Shown: positions 18,801 through 26,758 of the stretch, piece by piece
Position numbering within the stretch: the stretch's first letter is position 1
Layout of the letters: each line of letters begins with the position of its first letter
Origin: Planctomycetota bacterium
Lineage (GTDB): Bacteria; Planctomycetota; UBA1135; GCA-002748355
DNA: 39,584 nt
Assembly: GCA_002685965.1 (NCBI GenBank)
Contig: NYZE01000076.1
Span: 1 to 39,584 of the forward strand
Direction: 5' to 3'
Program-made: the position numbers and the translations under genes
Notes under the pieces: model-generated
Databases searched by the model: none
Seen by the model: the letters and a program-made list of their open reading frames with translations, nothing else
Told to the model about the DNA's origin: nothing

Positions 18801-19682
18801 GGACCTGTGCGTGAGGTGCTGCTCGACGGTTGGATTCAGGGTCCGCCGCTGCCGCCTGACTACTGGAAGACCGAGGACGAGCTGCCTCGACTCTGGGAGT
18901 CCGAGGAGTTCGCGCGTGAATCGGCCGGGCAGGAGATCGAGCTGCTCAAGACCCGCATGGGGCGTATGGGTGCGGTCAACCCGCGCGCGGAGCACGAACT
19001 GCACGAGACGCAGGCGGAGTTCGTGCAACTGGAGCGCGACTGCATCGACCTCGAGGAGGCGCGCAAGCAGCTGATCGAGGCCATCAAGACCATCAACGCC
19101 GAATCGCGCATCCTGTTCGAGGAGACCTTCGAGGCAGCCCGTTGCAACTTCCAAGAGATCTTCCGCAAGCTGTTCCAGGGCGGTCGTGCCGATATGCAGT
19201 TGATCGAGTCGGACGATCCGCTTGACGCTGGCATCGACATCTTCGCGAGGCCGCCGGGCAAGGAGTTGCGGTCGATCCGGCTGTTGTCGGGCGGTGAGCG
19301 CAGCTTGACCGCGCTGGCGATCCTGTTTGCGGTGTTCCAGGTGCGTCCTTCGCCGTTCTGTATCCTCGACGAGGTCGATGCTGCGCTCGACGACGCGAAC
19401 GTCGAACGCTTCCTCCGTGTGCTCTCCGAGTTCGCGAAGGACACGCAGTTCATCGTCGTGACCCACCACAAGCGCACGATGGAGGAGTGCCGCGTGCTCT
19501 ACGGCGTCACGATGCCGCGCCGCGGCATCTCGACTCGTATGTCGGTCAGCCTCGAGCAGGTCGAGACTGGCGAGGTCGACGACGTGCTCGAGGTGAAGAG
19601 TGTCGGGCTTGGGCGTGCCGAGGCCGAGGGGCTTCGGGCTGGGCCTGGGCGCATCGTCGTGCCGAGCGCCGAGCCGGTGTAG
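15861..19682 (+). CDS. smc: Chromosome segregation protein SMC
   Basis: 1273 aa, somewhat longer than the usual ~1180. The N-terminal ATPase half has Walker A 'GPNGCGKS' (31-38) and 'MKWVLGDQ'. Long Glu/Arg-rich coiled coils flank a hinge at ~520-680. The C-terminal half has the signature 'LLSGGERSLTALAILFA' (~1141) and Walker B 'CILDEVDAALDD' (~1167). Works as a homodimer, normally with ScpA/ScpB, to organise and separate chromosomes. Odd: a Pro/Gly-rich segment at ~965-1010 ('GPPPPEGP', 'GPPLPPDYW') interrupts the second coiled-coil arm just before the conserved 'GAVNPRAEHE' region. Overlaps nrdR by 4 nt. Confidence 0.97.
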   Translation: MRLKRLTLQGFKSFADRTDFDFDAGLSGVVGPNGCGKSNVVDAMKWVLGDQRPSSQRGSEMMDVVFHGAEGRPAMGHAEVLMVLEHDPKSDGAGDARVETTVGRRLFRSGESEYLLNDRVVRLKDVREAMLDTGLGVGAYSVMEQGKIDAVLSQNPDERRSIFDEAAGISRYKLRRKEALHRLDKTGLNLARVQDLRQEKATRVRSLKIQATRARSYRETRERLMALDVAVAFVDSGELRVRIDQLDADLEHVEQRVESLTADKDRARADLIEVETQARSLGDRQGELRDSAVALRGEERSRREATERGVQEVERLTQAGARAAEEHERVGESLNGAVADLEALKRQHDEVAKSFPATATVLEEKTRQAHEARRLFRQTHEEREDVRGRLLEAMQGRTRARNRVRDEELADRGFVARRERLQRQRDDLGARLATSVTEGEAERADVAALGLRAARVADMQRDHATRVDEGERQRDELLQRRHELASERSSIGSQLKLLDELETSHTGLDEAARELLASDRVVSRLVERIRCSLEVGPAVEAVLGQRVHGLLIEDFDRIATALDELAARKGGGQLALIDVGRTPDGNPPPASGAPPSAADVKPTGRPLMDYLRCPEPVHGLLQDALRGVVLVPDLGAARTLRATAYPPRVIVTLRGEVLDGAWVSAGVVEPAAGLLQRRSNLERLRAKQIAVDVRIQKATGQAASLDSVRERRLVQRVRLERARDALSEKCTGLEHRLKARESRERELATECEDVQAEFDELSAERIGCKVRMMAPLIDSWLLERKEAGLEVRQRDLNTRLTERDRQVHDTQDILSSFQSKKASLEAELEGLVERRDLLANSVAELRSRHQGLADEVEAAASERSTLETRIAAWAAEIADLSCRAAFLEDLNEQVADSTRELAREVEQQHEKAEAADEDLLRARDERSEAMLAQREAAVHLDGIDVRIAETWQLELSRLRGEISGRGLWGHGDVEGPPPPEGPVREVLLDGWIQGPPLPPDYWKTEDELPRLWESEEFARESAGQEIELLKTRMGRMGAVNPRAEHELHETQAEFVQLERDCIDLEEARKQLIEAIKTINAESRILFEETFEAARCNFQEIFRKLFQGGRADMQLIESDDPLDAGIDIFARPPGKELRSIRLLSGGERSLTALAILFAVFQVRPSPFCILDEVDAALDDANVERFLRVLSEFAKDTQFIVVTHHKRTMEECRVLYGVTMPRRGISTRMSVSLEQVETGEVDDVLEVKSVGLGRAEAEGLRAGPGRIVVPSAEPV

Positions 19683-19873
19683 CTCCAAGTGGGGTGAGCC
19701 CAAGGTAGGCCACAGATCTTTCGGGCCCTCCTTACCGCTGACCGCTTCGCTCAGGGCTGCGCTCCCTCGGTGGGGCCCTCGCTTTGCATTTGTCGGCTCG
19801 CCTTCTTCTGGAGGTGTCTGTCAGCGGAGCACATGACTGCAAGGCATACACACCATGCTCTTGGCTCGACCCA

Positions 19874-20704
19874 CTACGCCCGCACGAGTTCGGGCGTGTA
19901 TTCGGCGAGGCGGTCGGCCATGACTTCGAAGGCTTGCGGCGACGAGTCGACGAGGAGAAAGTCCCGGCCGAGCTTGGCGGCGGCTTCGCCGGTGGTGCCG
20001 CTGCCGGCGAAGAAGTCGAGCACGAGTTCGCCGGGATTGGTGTGGACCTTGAGGATGCGTTCGAGGATGGCGATCGGTTTCTGGGTCGCGTAGCCGGTCT
20101 TCTCCTTGCCGGTGGGGCTGACGATCGTGTGCCACCAGACGTCGGTCGGGGTCTTGCCGCGGGCGGCTTTCTCGGGGCCGACGAGGCCGGGCGCCATGTA
20201 GGGGATGCGTTCCATCTCGTCGTAGTGGAACGTGTAGTCGTTCGGGTCCTTGGCGTACCAGAGCAGGCTGTCGTGTTTGGCCGACCAGCGTCTCGTGCTG
20301 CGGCCGCCGTAGTCGTAGGCCCAGATGATCTCGTTCATGAAGCTCTGGCGGCCGAACAACTCGTCGAGCCAGACCTTGCAGTAGTGCACCTCGCGGTAAT
20401 CGATGTGCAGGTAGAGGCTTCCGGTGGGCTTCAGGACGCGGCGGGCCTGCTCGAGGCGAGGCTGGAGAAAGGCCTGATAGTCGTCGAAGCGGTCAGCGAA
20501 ACCGGACTCACTGACTGCGGTCGTCTTGTAGGTGTGGCCCTGGAAGCCCACCCGGTCACCGGAGGCGGCGCGCTCGGTCTTGACGCAGGTTCGCTGTTGC
20601 CTCTTGCCCGTGTGGAACGGGGGATCGATGTAGATGAAGTCGATCGAGCCGTCGTCGATCTGGCCGAGCACCGTGAGATTGTCGTCGAGAACGACCCTGC
20701 GCAT
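19874..20704 (-). CDS. Solitary beta-class DNA methyltransferase (N6_N4_Mtase)
   Basis: 276 aa from the ATG at 20704, which fits 'MRRVVLDDNLTVLGQIDDGSIDFIYIDPPF'; the longer ORF overlaps the divergent gene. Catalytic motif IV 'DPPF' (27-30) precedes the target-recognition region, and the AdoMet motif I 'DFFAGSGTTGEAA' is near the C-terminus (~230-242), the beta-class order. 'DPP[YF]' usually indicates N6-adenine methylation. 'TQKPIAILERIL' is also conserved. No restriction endonuclease gene is adjacent, so it looks like an orphan methylase that may mark the genome for regulation or replication timing. Target sequence unknown. Divergent from the HEAT-vWA gene with only 49 bp between starts. 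Confidence 0.9.
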   Translation of the reverse strand: MRRVVLDDNLTVLGQIDDGSIDFIYIDPPFHTGKRQQRTCVKTERAASGDRVGFQGHTYKTTAVSESGFADRFDDYQAFLQPRLEQARRVLKPTGSLYLHIDYREVHYCKVWLDELFGRQSFMNEIIWAYDYGGRSTRRWSAKHDSLLWYAKDPNDYTFHYDEMERIPYMAPGLVGPEKAARGKTPTDVWWHTIVSPTGKEKTGYATQKPIAILERILKVHTNPGELVLDFFAGSGTTGEAAAKLGRDFLLVDSSPQAFEVMADRLAEYTPELVRA

Positions 20705-20753
20705 GGATGGCGATGCTACCGATCCGAGGCCGAGCCGGTACGATCCAGACGCT

Positions 20754-22577
20754 ATGAAACGCACCCTTGCCTGCATGCTCGCCCTGGGGCCTGTCGCCGC
20801 GCTGGCCGACTCCGTTCCCGCCCAGAGGGGCCCGGTCGACCGGTCGTTCAAGCGTTGGTTCCGTGACTTCAAGGCGGGCAGGATCGAGCCCGGCGAGGTA
20901 GTCAAGAAGCGCAAGCACTACATCGACAAGTCGCTGCAACACAAGATCCCCATGAAGCGCCGCTACACGCGGCTCGACGAGGCGGACTTTCTGTTCGGGC
21001 TGCTCAAGGAGCGAGCCGACGCCCGGACCGCGAAGAAGCTGTTCGAGGTCGTTGCGGTGAGCCTAAAGAAGAAGGGCGGCAAGCTGTGGCAGCCGGCCGG
21101 CAAGTTGTCGATTATTCGCCAGTGTCTCCTCGACAAGTTGGTCGAAAACGGTTGCCCGCCGGAATTTCAGGAAGCGACCGTGGCGCGCATCGAGTTGGGG
21201 CTCAAGGAAGTGGCCGGTGCCCCCAAGGGTGAAGGCAACGGCGACGAAGAGGTCGCTGGTACGTTCACGCACTCCGAACCCGAGATTGCGGCGGCGCTGA
21301 TTCCACTGCTCGGTGTGTTCAATCAGCCGAAGCACCGCGTTCTGCTCGAGAAGCTGCTGCGCGTGAAGGAGCCCGGCATCGTCACGATGGCGGCGCATGC
21401 GTTTGCGGTCATGGGCTACGGCCCCGCCGTGGCGCCGGTCGCGCGTGTGCTGCACGGACAGAAGTTTCGCGACGAGATTGGTTGGTTGTCGCAGAGTCTG
21501 CAGCGTTTGATTCCCTGTGAGTCACCGAAGCCGGAGGAGAAGGATCTCAAGTACGCGATCAACCTCGTACTCGATCTGTTCGAGACGTGCGACGATTGGC
21601 GGTCGCGCCTCGCGCTCGTGCCGGTCACGCGGATGATTCGCTCGCGTGCTAGCGTGCCGGTGCTGATCTCGCTGCTCGAGAAGGCGAAGCAATCGGGCGA
21701 GAAAGCGGTGAAGATGAAGAAGGGCGTCTATTCGGGGACGCTGCTCGCTGCGGTCAACCAGGCGCTGGTCGACTTGACCGGCTTCTTTGCCGACTCCCGC
21801 AAGCCTGAAGACTGGCGCGCGTGGTGGGACTCGAACAAGGCCACCTTCAAGCTCGTAGAAGCCAAGAAGCAGATCGTCATCGAGGCGGGTGACAGCTTCG
21901 TCCGAGGGTTCTTCGGCATCCCGGTGACGGGTAACCGGGTGCTCTTCATCGTTGATGTCTCGGGCAGCATGATTTGGCCGATGCGGACCAAGGACTACGT
22001 GCCCGGACAGGTCGGTCGTGGCGCGAAGGGCTCCTACGAGAGCCGGTGGGACCGCGCCAAGAAGGAGTTGGCCAAGGCCATCGGCAGCATGGGCGCCGAC
22101 TCGAAGTTCAATGTGGTCTTCTTTGCTGGCCACGTCGACGTGTGGGAGAAGAAGCTCATTCCGGCGACCAAGAAGGGCAAGGCCTCGTTCATGAAGAAGC
22201 TGTCGCGGACCAATGCCGGTGGTGGCACCGCGGTCTACGACGCCATGGAGGCCGGGCTAGGCCTGTCAGCCGCTCCCAACAGGAAGGCCAAGCACCCCTT
22301 CGCTGACGAGGTCGACGAGGTCTTCGTGCTGAGCGACGGCGCGCCGTCGATGGGCAAGATCCTGCAGCCGACGCGCATCCTCAAGGTGGTCGAAGCGTGG
22401 AATCGCCGCGCGCAAGTGCGCGTGCACGCGGTTTACCTCGGCGACGAGAAGATCGACGCCGAGTTCACGCCGCCCGGCGCTCAGAAGCCACCCGAGGAAT
22501 GGTTGAAGCCCGAGGTGTTCATGCGACGCTTGGCCGAGCAAAACCAGGGCAGCTTCCAGGAGCCCGCGAAGGGCTGA
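20754..22577 (+). CDS. Secreted HEAT-repeat protein with intact vWA domain
   Basis: 607 aa from the ATG at 20754, giving the signal peptide 'MKRTLACMLALGPVAALADSVPAQ'. Residues ~30-380 are Lys-rich helical HEAT-like repeats ('LIPLLGVFNQPKHRVLLEKLLRV', given in part). Residues ~393-590 are a vWA domain with MIDAS 'IVDVSGSM' (D401), 'TNAGGGTAVYDAME' (the MIDAS Thr) and 'VFVLSDGAPSMG'. The fold binds ligands or partner proteins through a divalent metal. Same architecture as the protein at 2782-4515. A possible -10 (TACGAT, 20739-20744) lies so close to the ATG that the transcript could be nearly leaderless. Function unknown. Confidence 0.85.
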   Translation: MKRTLACMLALGPVAALADSVPAQRGPVDRSFKRWFRDFKAGRIEPGEVVKKRKHYIDKSLQHKIPMKRRYTRLDEADFLFGLLKERADARTAKKLFEVVAVSLKKKGGKLWQPAGKLSIIRQCLLDKLVENGCPPEFQEATVARIELGLKEVAGAPKGEGNGDEEVAGTFTHSEPEIAAALIPLLGVFNQPKHRVLLEKLLRVKEPGIVTMAAHAFAVMGYGPAVAPVARVLHGQKFRDEIGWLSQSLQRLIPCESPKPEEKDLKYAINLVLDLFETCDDWRSRLALVPVTRMIRSRASVPVLISLLEKAKQSGEKAVKMKKGVYSGTLLAAVNQALVDLTGFFADSRKPEDWRAWWDSNKATFKLVEAKKQIVIEAGDSFVRGFFGIPVTGNRVLFIVDVSGSMIWPMRTKDYVPGQVGRGAKGSYESRWDRAKKELAKAIGSMGADSKFNVVFFAGHVDVWEKKLIPATKKGKASFMKKLSRTNAGGGTAVYDAMEAGLGLSAAPNRKAKHPFADEVDEVFVLSDGAPSMGKILQPTRILKVVEAWNRRAQVRVHAVYLGDEKIDAEFTPPGAQKPPEEWLKPEVFMRRLAEQNQGSFQEPAKG

Positions 22578-22649
22578 GAGCAACGCTCGTCCCTCCGGGC
22601 ACAGGCGTTGCGCCGGTGCCGACCGTGGCGAGGCAGCGCCCACCTCTTG

Positions 22650-23174
22650 CTAGCGGGCGCGGAAGCGGGTGGCGACTCGGTAGGGTTTGGAGCCCGTGGA
22701 GTAGCGCCAACGCATCGTGAGGTGGACCAAGCGCGCGAGCTTGAGGCGCGAGCTACAGGGAAACTTGGCGACGAGCGTCGCGCTGGTGTAGGCGGCGATG
22801 GTCGAGGGCGCCGGTTCGTAGCTCACTTGTTCGGGTACCCAGAGCAGGGGATTCGTCGTCGTGTAGCGATGTCCGTCGTCGTCGTGCAGCGTGAAGGATT
22901 TCATCGGGAACTCGATCGCGGATGCTGAGTCGTTGCGGACCGCGAAGGTCACGTGGAACGAATGATCGGGGATCTGGTCGTCCGTGTCCGCTTCGACGAA
23001 GCTCGCATCGACCTGCCACGTCACGTTTGCGGCGTGCCTCATCGGTGGTGCGTGACCGACGGCGGACAGACCGGGCCGGTCGGTGAGGTCCGCCAGCGTG
23101 ACGAGGGGTATTTCGCGAACTGACTGACACCCGCACGCGAGAAGGGAGACAAGGGCTGCCGCGATTCGCCGCAT
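22650..23174 (-). CDS. Small lipoprotein of unknown function
   Basis: 174 aa from the ATG at 23174 ('MRRIAAALVSLLACGC'), a lipoprotein signal with C14 or C16 as acylated residue. The mature part is beta-rich: 'FHVTFAVRNDSASAIEFP' and 'MKSFTLHDDDGHRYTT' resemble the Ig-like DUF4352 type of fold, in which 'natural' and 'neutral' beta strands discuss no catalytic residues; this assignment is by eye only. It is divergent from the M28 gene at 23255, and a perfect dyad lies between them. It converges with the HEAT-vWA gene. Confidence 0.7.
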   Translation of the reverse strand: MRRIAAALVSLLACGCQSVREIPLVTLADLTDRPGLSAVGHAPPMRHAANVTWQVDASFVEADTDDQIPDHSFHVTFAVRNDSASAIEFPMKSFTLHDDDGHRYTTTNPLLWVPEQVSYEPAPSTIAAYTSATLVAKFPCSSRLKLARLVHLTMRWRYSTGSKPYRVATRFRAR

Positions 23175-23181
23175 GGTGCGC

Positions 23182-23198
23182 CATTCTGCGGCAGAATG
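23182..23198. promoter_or_regulatory. Perfect 17-bp dyad in a divergent promoter region
   Basis: CATTCTGC (23182-23189), central G, GCAGAATG (23191-23198): a perfect palindrome with 8-bp arms between the divergent lipoprotein (start 23174) and M28 peptidase (start 23255). The position suits an operator for a dimeric repressor acting on one or both genes. It begins 8 bp from the lipoprotein ATG, so an mRNA hairpin at the ribosome site is an alternative. Confidence 0.5.
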
Positions 23199-23254
23199 CC
23201 TGCCCATCCCATCCTGGACTGGTCACAGACCGTTGGCCGCGAGAAACTGCCTGG

Positions 23255-24832
23255 ATGAGATCTTCACGCTGGGTCCTGATCGCGCTGGTTCCGCTCGCGC
23301 TTTCCCAGCGCAAGAACTCGCTCACGGAGACGGACCCGAAGCTGGCGCTCGACGCTGCGCCCAAGGCGATCCAGACGATCACCGCTGTCGATCTCGAGCG
23401 CCACGCCAAGAAGCTCGCCTCCGAGGAGTTCCAGGGTCGCCTGACCGGCACGCCCGGTCAGGAGAAAGCAGCAAAGCTGTTTGCTGACCACTTCCGGCAG
23501 CTCAAGCTCAAGCCGCTCGGCGCCAGGAAGAGGAGCAAGGCCGGTCCATTCGCGCAGGGCTATCCGATCGAGCTCGATGGTTTCGGTGCCAAGACCGGCG
23601 TCTACGCCGCCACCGGAAAACGCATCGCCAAGCACGGCGCCTGGTTTGTGCGCTTCCGCAACAAGTCCAAGGTCGAGGTCAAGGGCAAGCTCGTGTTCTG
23701 TGGGGTGGGCGACACCGCAGTCGCCGCCAAAGCCTCAATCGCCGTGCTGCACTTCGACACGGAAGGCAGCCGCGACGGCCGCTACCTGATGGGCAAGCTG
23801 CGCAGCCTGGCGAGCAAGGCGGCCAAGTTCGGCGCCAAGGGCTGCGTCCTGGTCATGAAGGAAATGCCCAGTCCGTTGCTCGCGGCTTTCGGAAATTCGG
23901 GAGTGTCGTTTCCCGGTCGGCCGGCGGTCTCCAACCCCAAGGCGCGACGCGGTCGCGGCGGCAACATCTCCGCGAAGGTCCCGACCGTGCTCGTTTCCGG
24001 TAAGGACGCCGAGGGCGTTCTCTCCAGGATCGGGCTGTCGCCTGACATGGCTTACGACGCCGAGGAAGACCTCGCGGTTGGCAAGAAGTCCAAGTCGAAC
24101 GTCCGTCTCACGGCGATCCGCAAGAAGCAGAAGAAGAAGGCGCTCAACATATGCGCCTACATCGAGGGCCGTCACAAGAAGCTCAAGAGCGAAGCGATCG
24201 TGTTTTCGTGCCACATGGATCACCTCGGTCTCACCGCCGACGGCGGTTGCTTCAACGGCGCTGACGACAACGCATCCGGTTCGTCGACCGTGCTCGAGAT
24301 CGCCGAGGCATTCGCCAAGCTGAAGCCGAGCGAACGTCCGCAGCGAAGCGTCATCTTCCTCGCGGTCTCCGGCGAAGAGCTCGGACTCTGGGGCTCGGCT
24401 CACTTCGTGGACAACCCGACCTGGCCGATCAAGAAGATCATCGCCGACATCAACATGGACATGCTCGGCCGCAACACGGACAAGGTACCGAACGACACGG
24501 TCGCCCTGACGCCGACCTATCGCATCAACTACTACTCGACCTTGGCGCGCGAGACCGCGTGGCTCGGCAAGGCGTTCGGTCTGCAGATGGCGAACGGCGA
24601 TCGCTTCTTCCAACGCAGTGACCACTGGAACTTCGCCAAGAAAGGCCTTCCGGTGGTCTTCTTCTGCGACGACGAACACGCCGATTACCACATGCCGACC
24701 GACACCGCCGAGAAGCTCGACTATGCCAAGATGGAGAAGATCGCGCGGCTCGCCTTCCTGATCGGGTACCGCACCGCAAACGCCAAGGGCAAGCCGAAGA
24801 AGCTCGGTCGACGCAAGGACTGGTTCAAGTAG
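23255..24832 (+). CDS. Secreted M28 zinc peptidase with inserted PA-like domain
   Basis: 525 aa with signal peptide 'MRSSRWVLIALVPLALS'. Residues ~130-300 form a protease-associated-like insert ('KGKLVFCGVGD', 'KAAKFGAKGCVLVM'). The M28 catalytic part follows: 'HMDHLG' (H320), 'GADDNASGSS' (zinc-bridging Asp), 'SGEELGLWGS' (catalytic and zinc Glu), 'NMDMLGRN' (zinc Asp) and 'EHADYHMPTDT' (zinc His). This is the canonical aminopeptidase-type M28 pattern, unlike the glutaminyl-cyclase-like pair at 4515-6436. Probable role: extracytoplasmic aminopeptidase. The mature protein is very Lys-rich. Confidence 0.9.
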   Translation: MRSSRWVLIALVPLALSQRKNSLTETDPKLALDAAPKAIQTITAVDLERHAKKLASEEFQGRLTGTPGQEKAAKLFADHFRQLKLKPLGARKRSKAGPFAQGYPIELDGFGAKTGVYAATGKRIAKHGAWFVRFRNKSKVEVKGKLVFCGVGDTAVAAKASIAVLHFDTEGSRDGRYLMGKLRSLASKAAKFGAKGCVLVMKEMPSPLLAAFGNSGVSFPGRPAVSNPKARRGRGGNISAKVPTVLVSGKDAEGVLSRIGLSPDMAYDAEEDLAVGKKSKSNVRLTAIRKKQKKKALNICAYIEGRHKKLKSEAIVFSCHMDHLGLTADGGCFNGADDNASGSSTVLEIAEAFAKLKPSERPQRSVIFLAVSGEELGLWGSAHFVDNPTWPIKKIIADINMDMLGRNTDKVPNDTVALTPTYRINYYSTLARETAWLGKAFGLQMANGDRFFQRSDHWNFAKKGLPVVFFCDDEHADYHMPTDTAEKLDYAKMEKIARLAFLIGYRTANAKGKPKKLGRRKDWFK

Positions 24833-24914
24833 GCGGGTGCGCTCCCAAGTCGAAGGCGTTCCCTGGCCGAAGATAGATGGATAGGCTCAACGCTTCTCTC
24901 CCCGAAGATCACAC

Positions 24915-25910
24915 ATGACTAGCCCCACACTGATCGAACACATCCGGCAGACCGAAGGTCATCACCCAGGTGCCACGGGTGAGTTGAGTCGCATCCTGGC
25001 GCGCCTCTCCTTGGCGGGGCGGATGATCGCGCAGCGCTTGCTCAACGCCGGTTTCCTCGGTGAGCACGGCGACACCGGTCAGATCAACGTGCAGGGCGAG
25101 GTCGTGCAGAAGCTCGACGAGTTGGCCGACAGCATCTTCGTGCGCGTGTTCGAGAGTCACCCCGGCGTCTGCGGCATCGGCTCGGAGGAACGCTCGAAGA
25201 TCCACGCCTACGACGACGAGGAATCGAAGAGCGGTCGCTACATGATTCTCTACGATCCTCTCGACGGCTCGGGGAACATCGACATCAACGGTAGCCTCGG
25301 CACGATCTTCTCGGTGCACCAGAGGGACGACATCAGGGGTGCCGTGGCCGAGGGTGACTTCCTCCAGCCCGGCAACGCGCAGATTGCGGCCGGCTACATT
25401 CTGTATGGCCCGGCGACAGTCTTCGTTTACACGGCCGGCGGTGAAGGCAGCGTCTACGGGTTCACGCTCGATCGTTCGATCGGCGAATTTTTCCTTACGC
25501 ATCCCGACATCCGCATGCCGGAGACCGGCGGCAGCTACAGCGTCAACGAATCCAACGAGCCCAAGTGGAACGATGACGTCAAGGAGCTCGTCGCATCCTA
25601 TCGCCAGGGACGTGCACCAGTCGGCGAGCGCGTCGCGCGCTACACGGGCGCCCTCGTCGCCGACTTCCACCGCACGTTGCTCAAGGGCGGCATCTTCATG
25701 TATCCCGGCCTCAGCGATCGGCCGCGTGGCAAGCTGCGCTACCTCTACGAGGCCGCGCCCCTGTCCATGGTCGCCGAGCGCGCCGGAGGCGCCTCGACTG
25801 ATGGCAAGATCCGGACCCTCGATTTGCAGCCGACCGAGTTACACGAACGCTGCCCCCTGTTCATTGGAAGCCGCGGCGACGTCGAGTACGCGACCTCGTC
25901 CTTAGAGTAA
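24915..25910 (+). CDS. fbp: Class I fructose-1,6-bisphosphatase
   Basis: 331 aa, typical length. Hydrolyses fructose-1,6-bisphosphate to fructose-6-phosphate in gluconeogenesis, in the cytoplasm. Metal-site signature 'DPLDGSGNIDINGSLG' begins at D114; the usual 'DGSSN' has Gly for the second Ser. 'GIGSEE' supplies the upstream metal-binding Glu residues, and 'KGGIFMYPG', 'GKLRYLYEAAPLSM' and 'ERAGGASTDG' are the substrate-side and third-metal motifs. The start at 24915 is supported by the conserved N-terminal helix. It stands alone, followed 38 bp later by tRNA-Leu. Confidence 0.96.
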   Translation: MTSPTLIEHIRQTEGHHPGATGELSRILARLSLAGRMIAQRLLNAGFLGEHGDTGQINVQGEVVQKLDELADSIFVRVFESHPGVCGIGSEERSKIHAYDDEESKSGRYMILYDPLDGSGNIDINGSLGTIFSVHQRDDIRGAVAEGDFLQPGNAQIAAGYILYGPATVFVYTAGGEGSVYGFTLDRSIGEFFLTHPDIRMPETGGSYSVNESNEPKWNDDVKELVASYRQGRAPVGERVARYTGALVADFHRTLLKGGIFMYPGLSDRPRGKLRYLYEAAPLSMVAERAGGASTDGKIRTLDLQPTELHERCPLFIGSRGDVEYATSSLE

Positions 25911-25948
25911 GCGGCAGGACATCGTAGACTGCTGACGGCTGCGACTAG

Positions 25949-26034
25949 GCGAGAGTGGCGGAACGGCAGACGCGGCGGACTTAAAATCCGCTCCCCGTTA
26001 GGGGGTCCGGGTTCGAATCCCGGCTCTCGCACCA
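25949..26034 (+). tRNA. tRNA-Leu (anticodon UAA), CCA encoded
   Basis: 86 nt including CCA. The acceptor stem GCGAGAG pairs with CTCTCGC before the discriminator A and CCA. The anticodon stem GCGGA/TCCGC closes the loop CTTAAAA, giving anticodon UAA. A class II variable arm (CTCCCCGTTAGGGGGT) and a T-arm with GGTTCGAATCC are present. The class II arm and anticodon both indicate leucine. Confidence 0.97.
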
Positions 26035-26072
26035 GCTCAGGTCTTGGAGTCGAGCGCTGGACGACACGCGGG

Positions 26073-26533
26073 CTAGTGACGATAGAGCGCGTCGAGGTCG
26101 CGGAAGTGGTTCATCCCGGCGGTCATGTCGGGATGATCGCGCACGCGCCTGGCCTCTTGGTGCGTTGCCCCGGCGATTGGCGTTCGCAGCATGGTGAAGC
26201 AGTCGGTGCGGTGGGGGGAGCCCCACTGCACCAGCTCTTGTGAACGACATTCCAGGCCGAGGTCTGTGCTGGCTTCGTGGATGATGTCAGCGGATACGCT
26301 GGCGTCTCGCCAGTGCGGATTCTCGATGGACACGGTGCCGTCGTCGATGACGAACGTGGCCAAGTTCGAATGGTGGAGGAATGCGTGCCCCCCCACGGGC
26401 CAGCACGCGCGCCAACTCTTGCAAGTAGCCTTGCATGACCTCGTGCTAGACGTGCACGAGCGAATCCAAACTGACCGCCAGGTCGACGCTGCGGTCCTCT
26501 ACGTCGGGAAGCGAGCGGGCACCGTTATCCGAC
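26073..26533 (-). pseudogene. Broken class I SAM-dependent methyltransferase
   Basis: The minus strand encodes a methyltransferase C-terminal half in pieces: 'SLPDVEDRSVDLAVSLDSLVHV', an in-frame TAG at 26448-26446, 'HEVMQGYLQELARVLARGG', then a +1 shift in a run of seven G (C on the plus strand, about 26388-26394), then 'HAFLHHSNLATF' and on to 'WGSPHRTDCFTMLR', stopping at 26073. 'D.V.S.DSLVHV...LARVL..GG.AF.HHSN' is the usual post-motif-II region of small-molecule methyltransferases. No motif I (GxGxG) remains upstream. Two lesions and a missing N-terminus argue for a pseudogene beside the tRNA. Confidence 0.65.
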
Positions 26534-26758
26534 GACCAGCGCCCGCGAACTCCTCAGCCGAAGGACTCGACCGCGGTGGTGGGTGGATGGTCCCCGGCAA
26601 GTCGTCGCGGCCCTCGCGGGTCGCTTGCTTCGGGGCCAGTCGGCCATCGAAAACCCCTATGCTGATTGGTAGAATCTGACTGCTGGAACATCGGCCAGGC
26701 CCAACCGCCCCATGCGTGCGGATTGCGCCAGCTGTAAGAACCCGGCCCGGTGACACCG
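26534..26758. other. Intergenic stretch with no recognised feature
   Basis: No ORF with gene-like composition was found between the methyltransferase remnant and the CRTAC1-like gene. A TAGAAT (26670-26675) could be a -10 for the downstream gene, but no matching -35 was seen. The upstream part may be further decayed methyltransferase sequence. Confidence 0.3.

Noticed and set aside
18201-19703. Long minus-strand ORF (500 aa) inside smc
   Set aside because: Antisense shadow of the SMC ATPase half; Leu/Arg-biased and without motifs.
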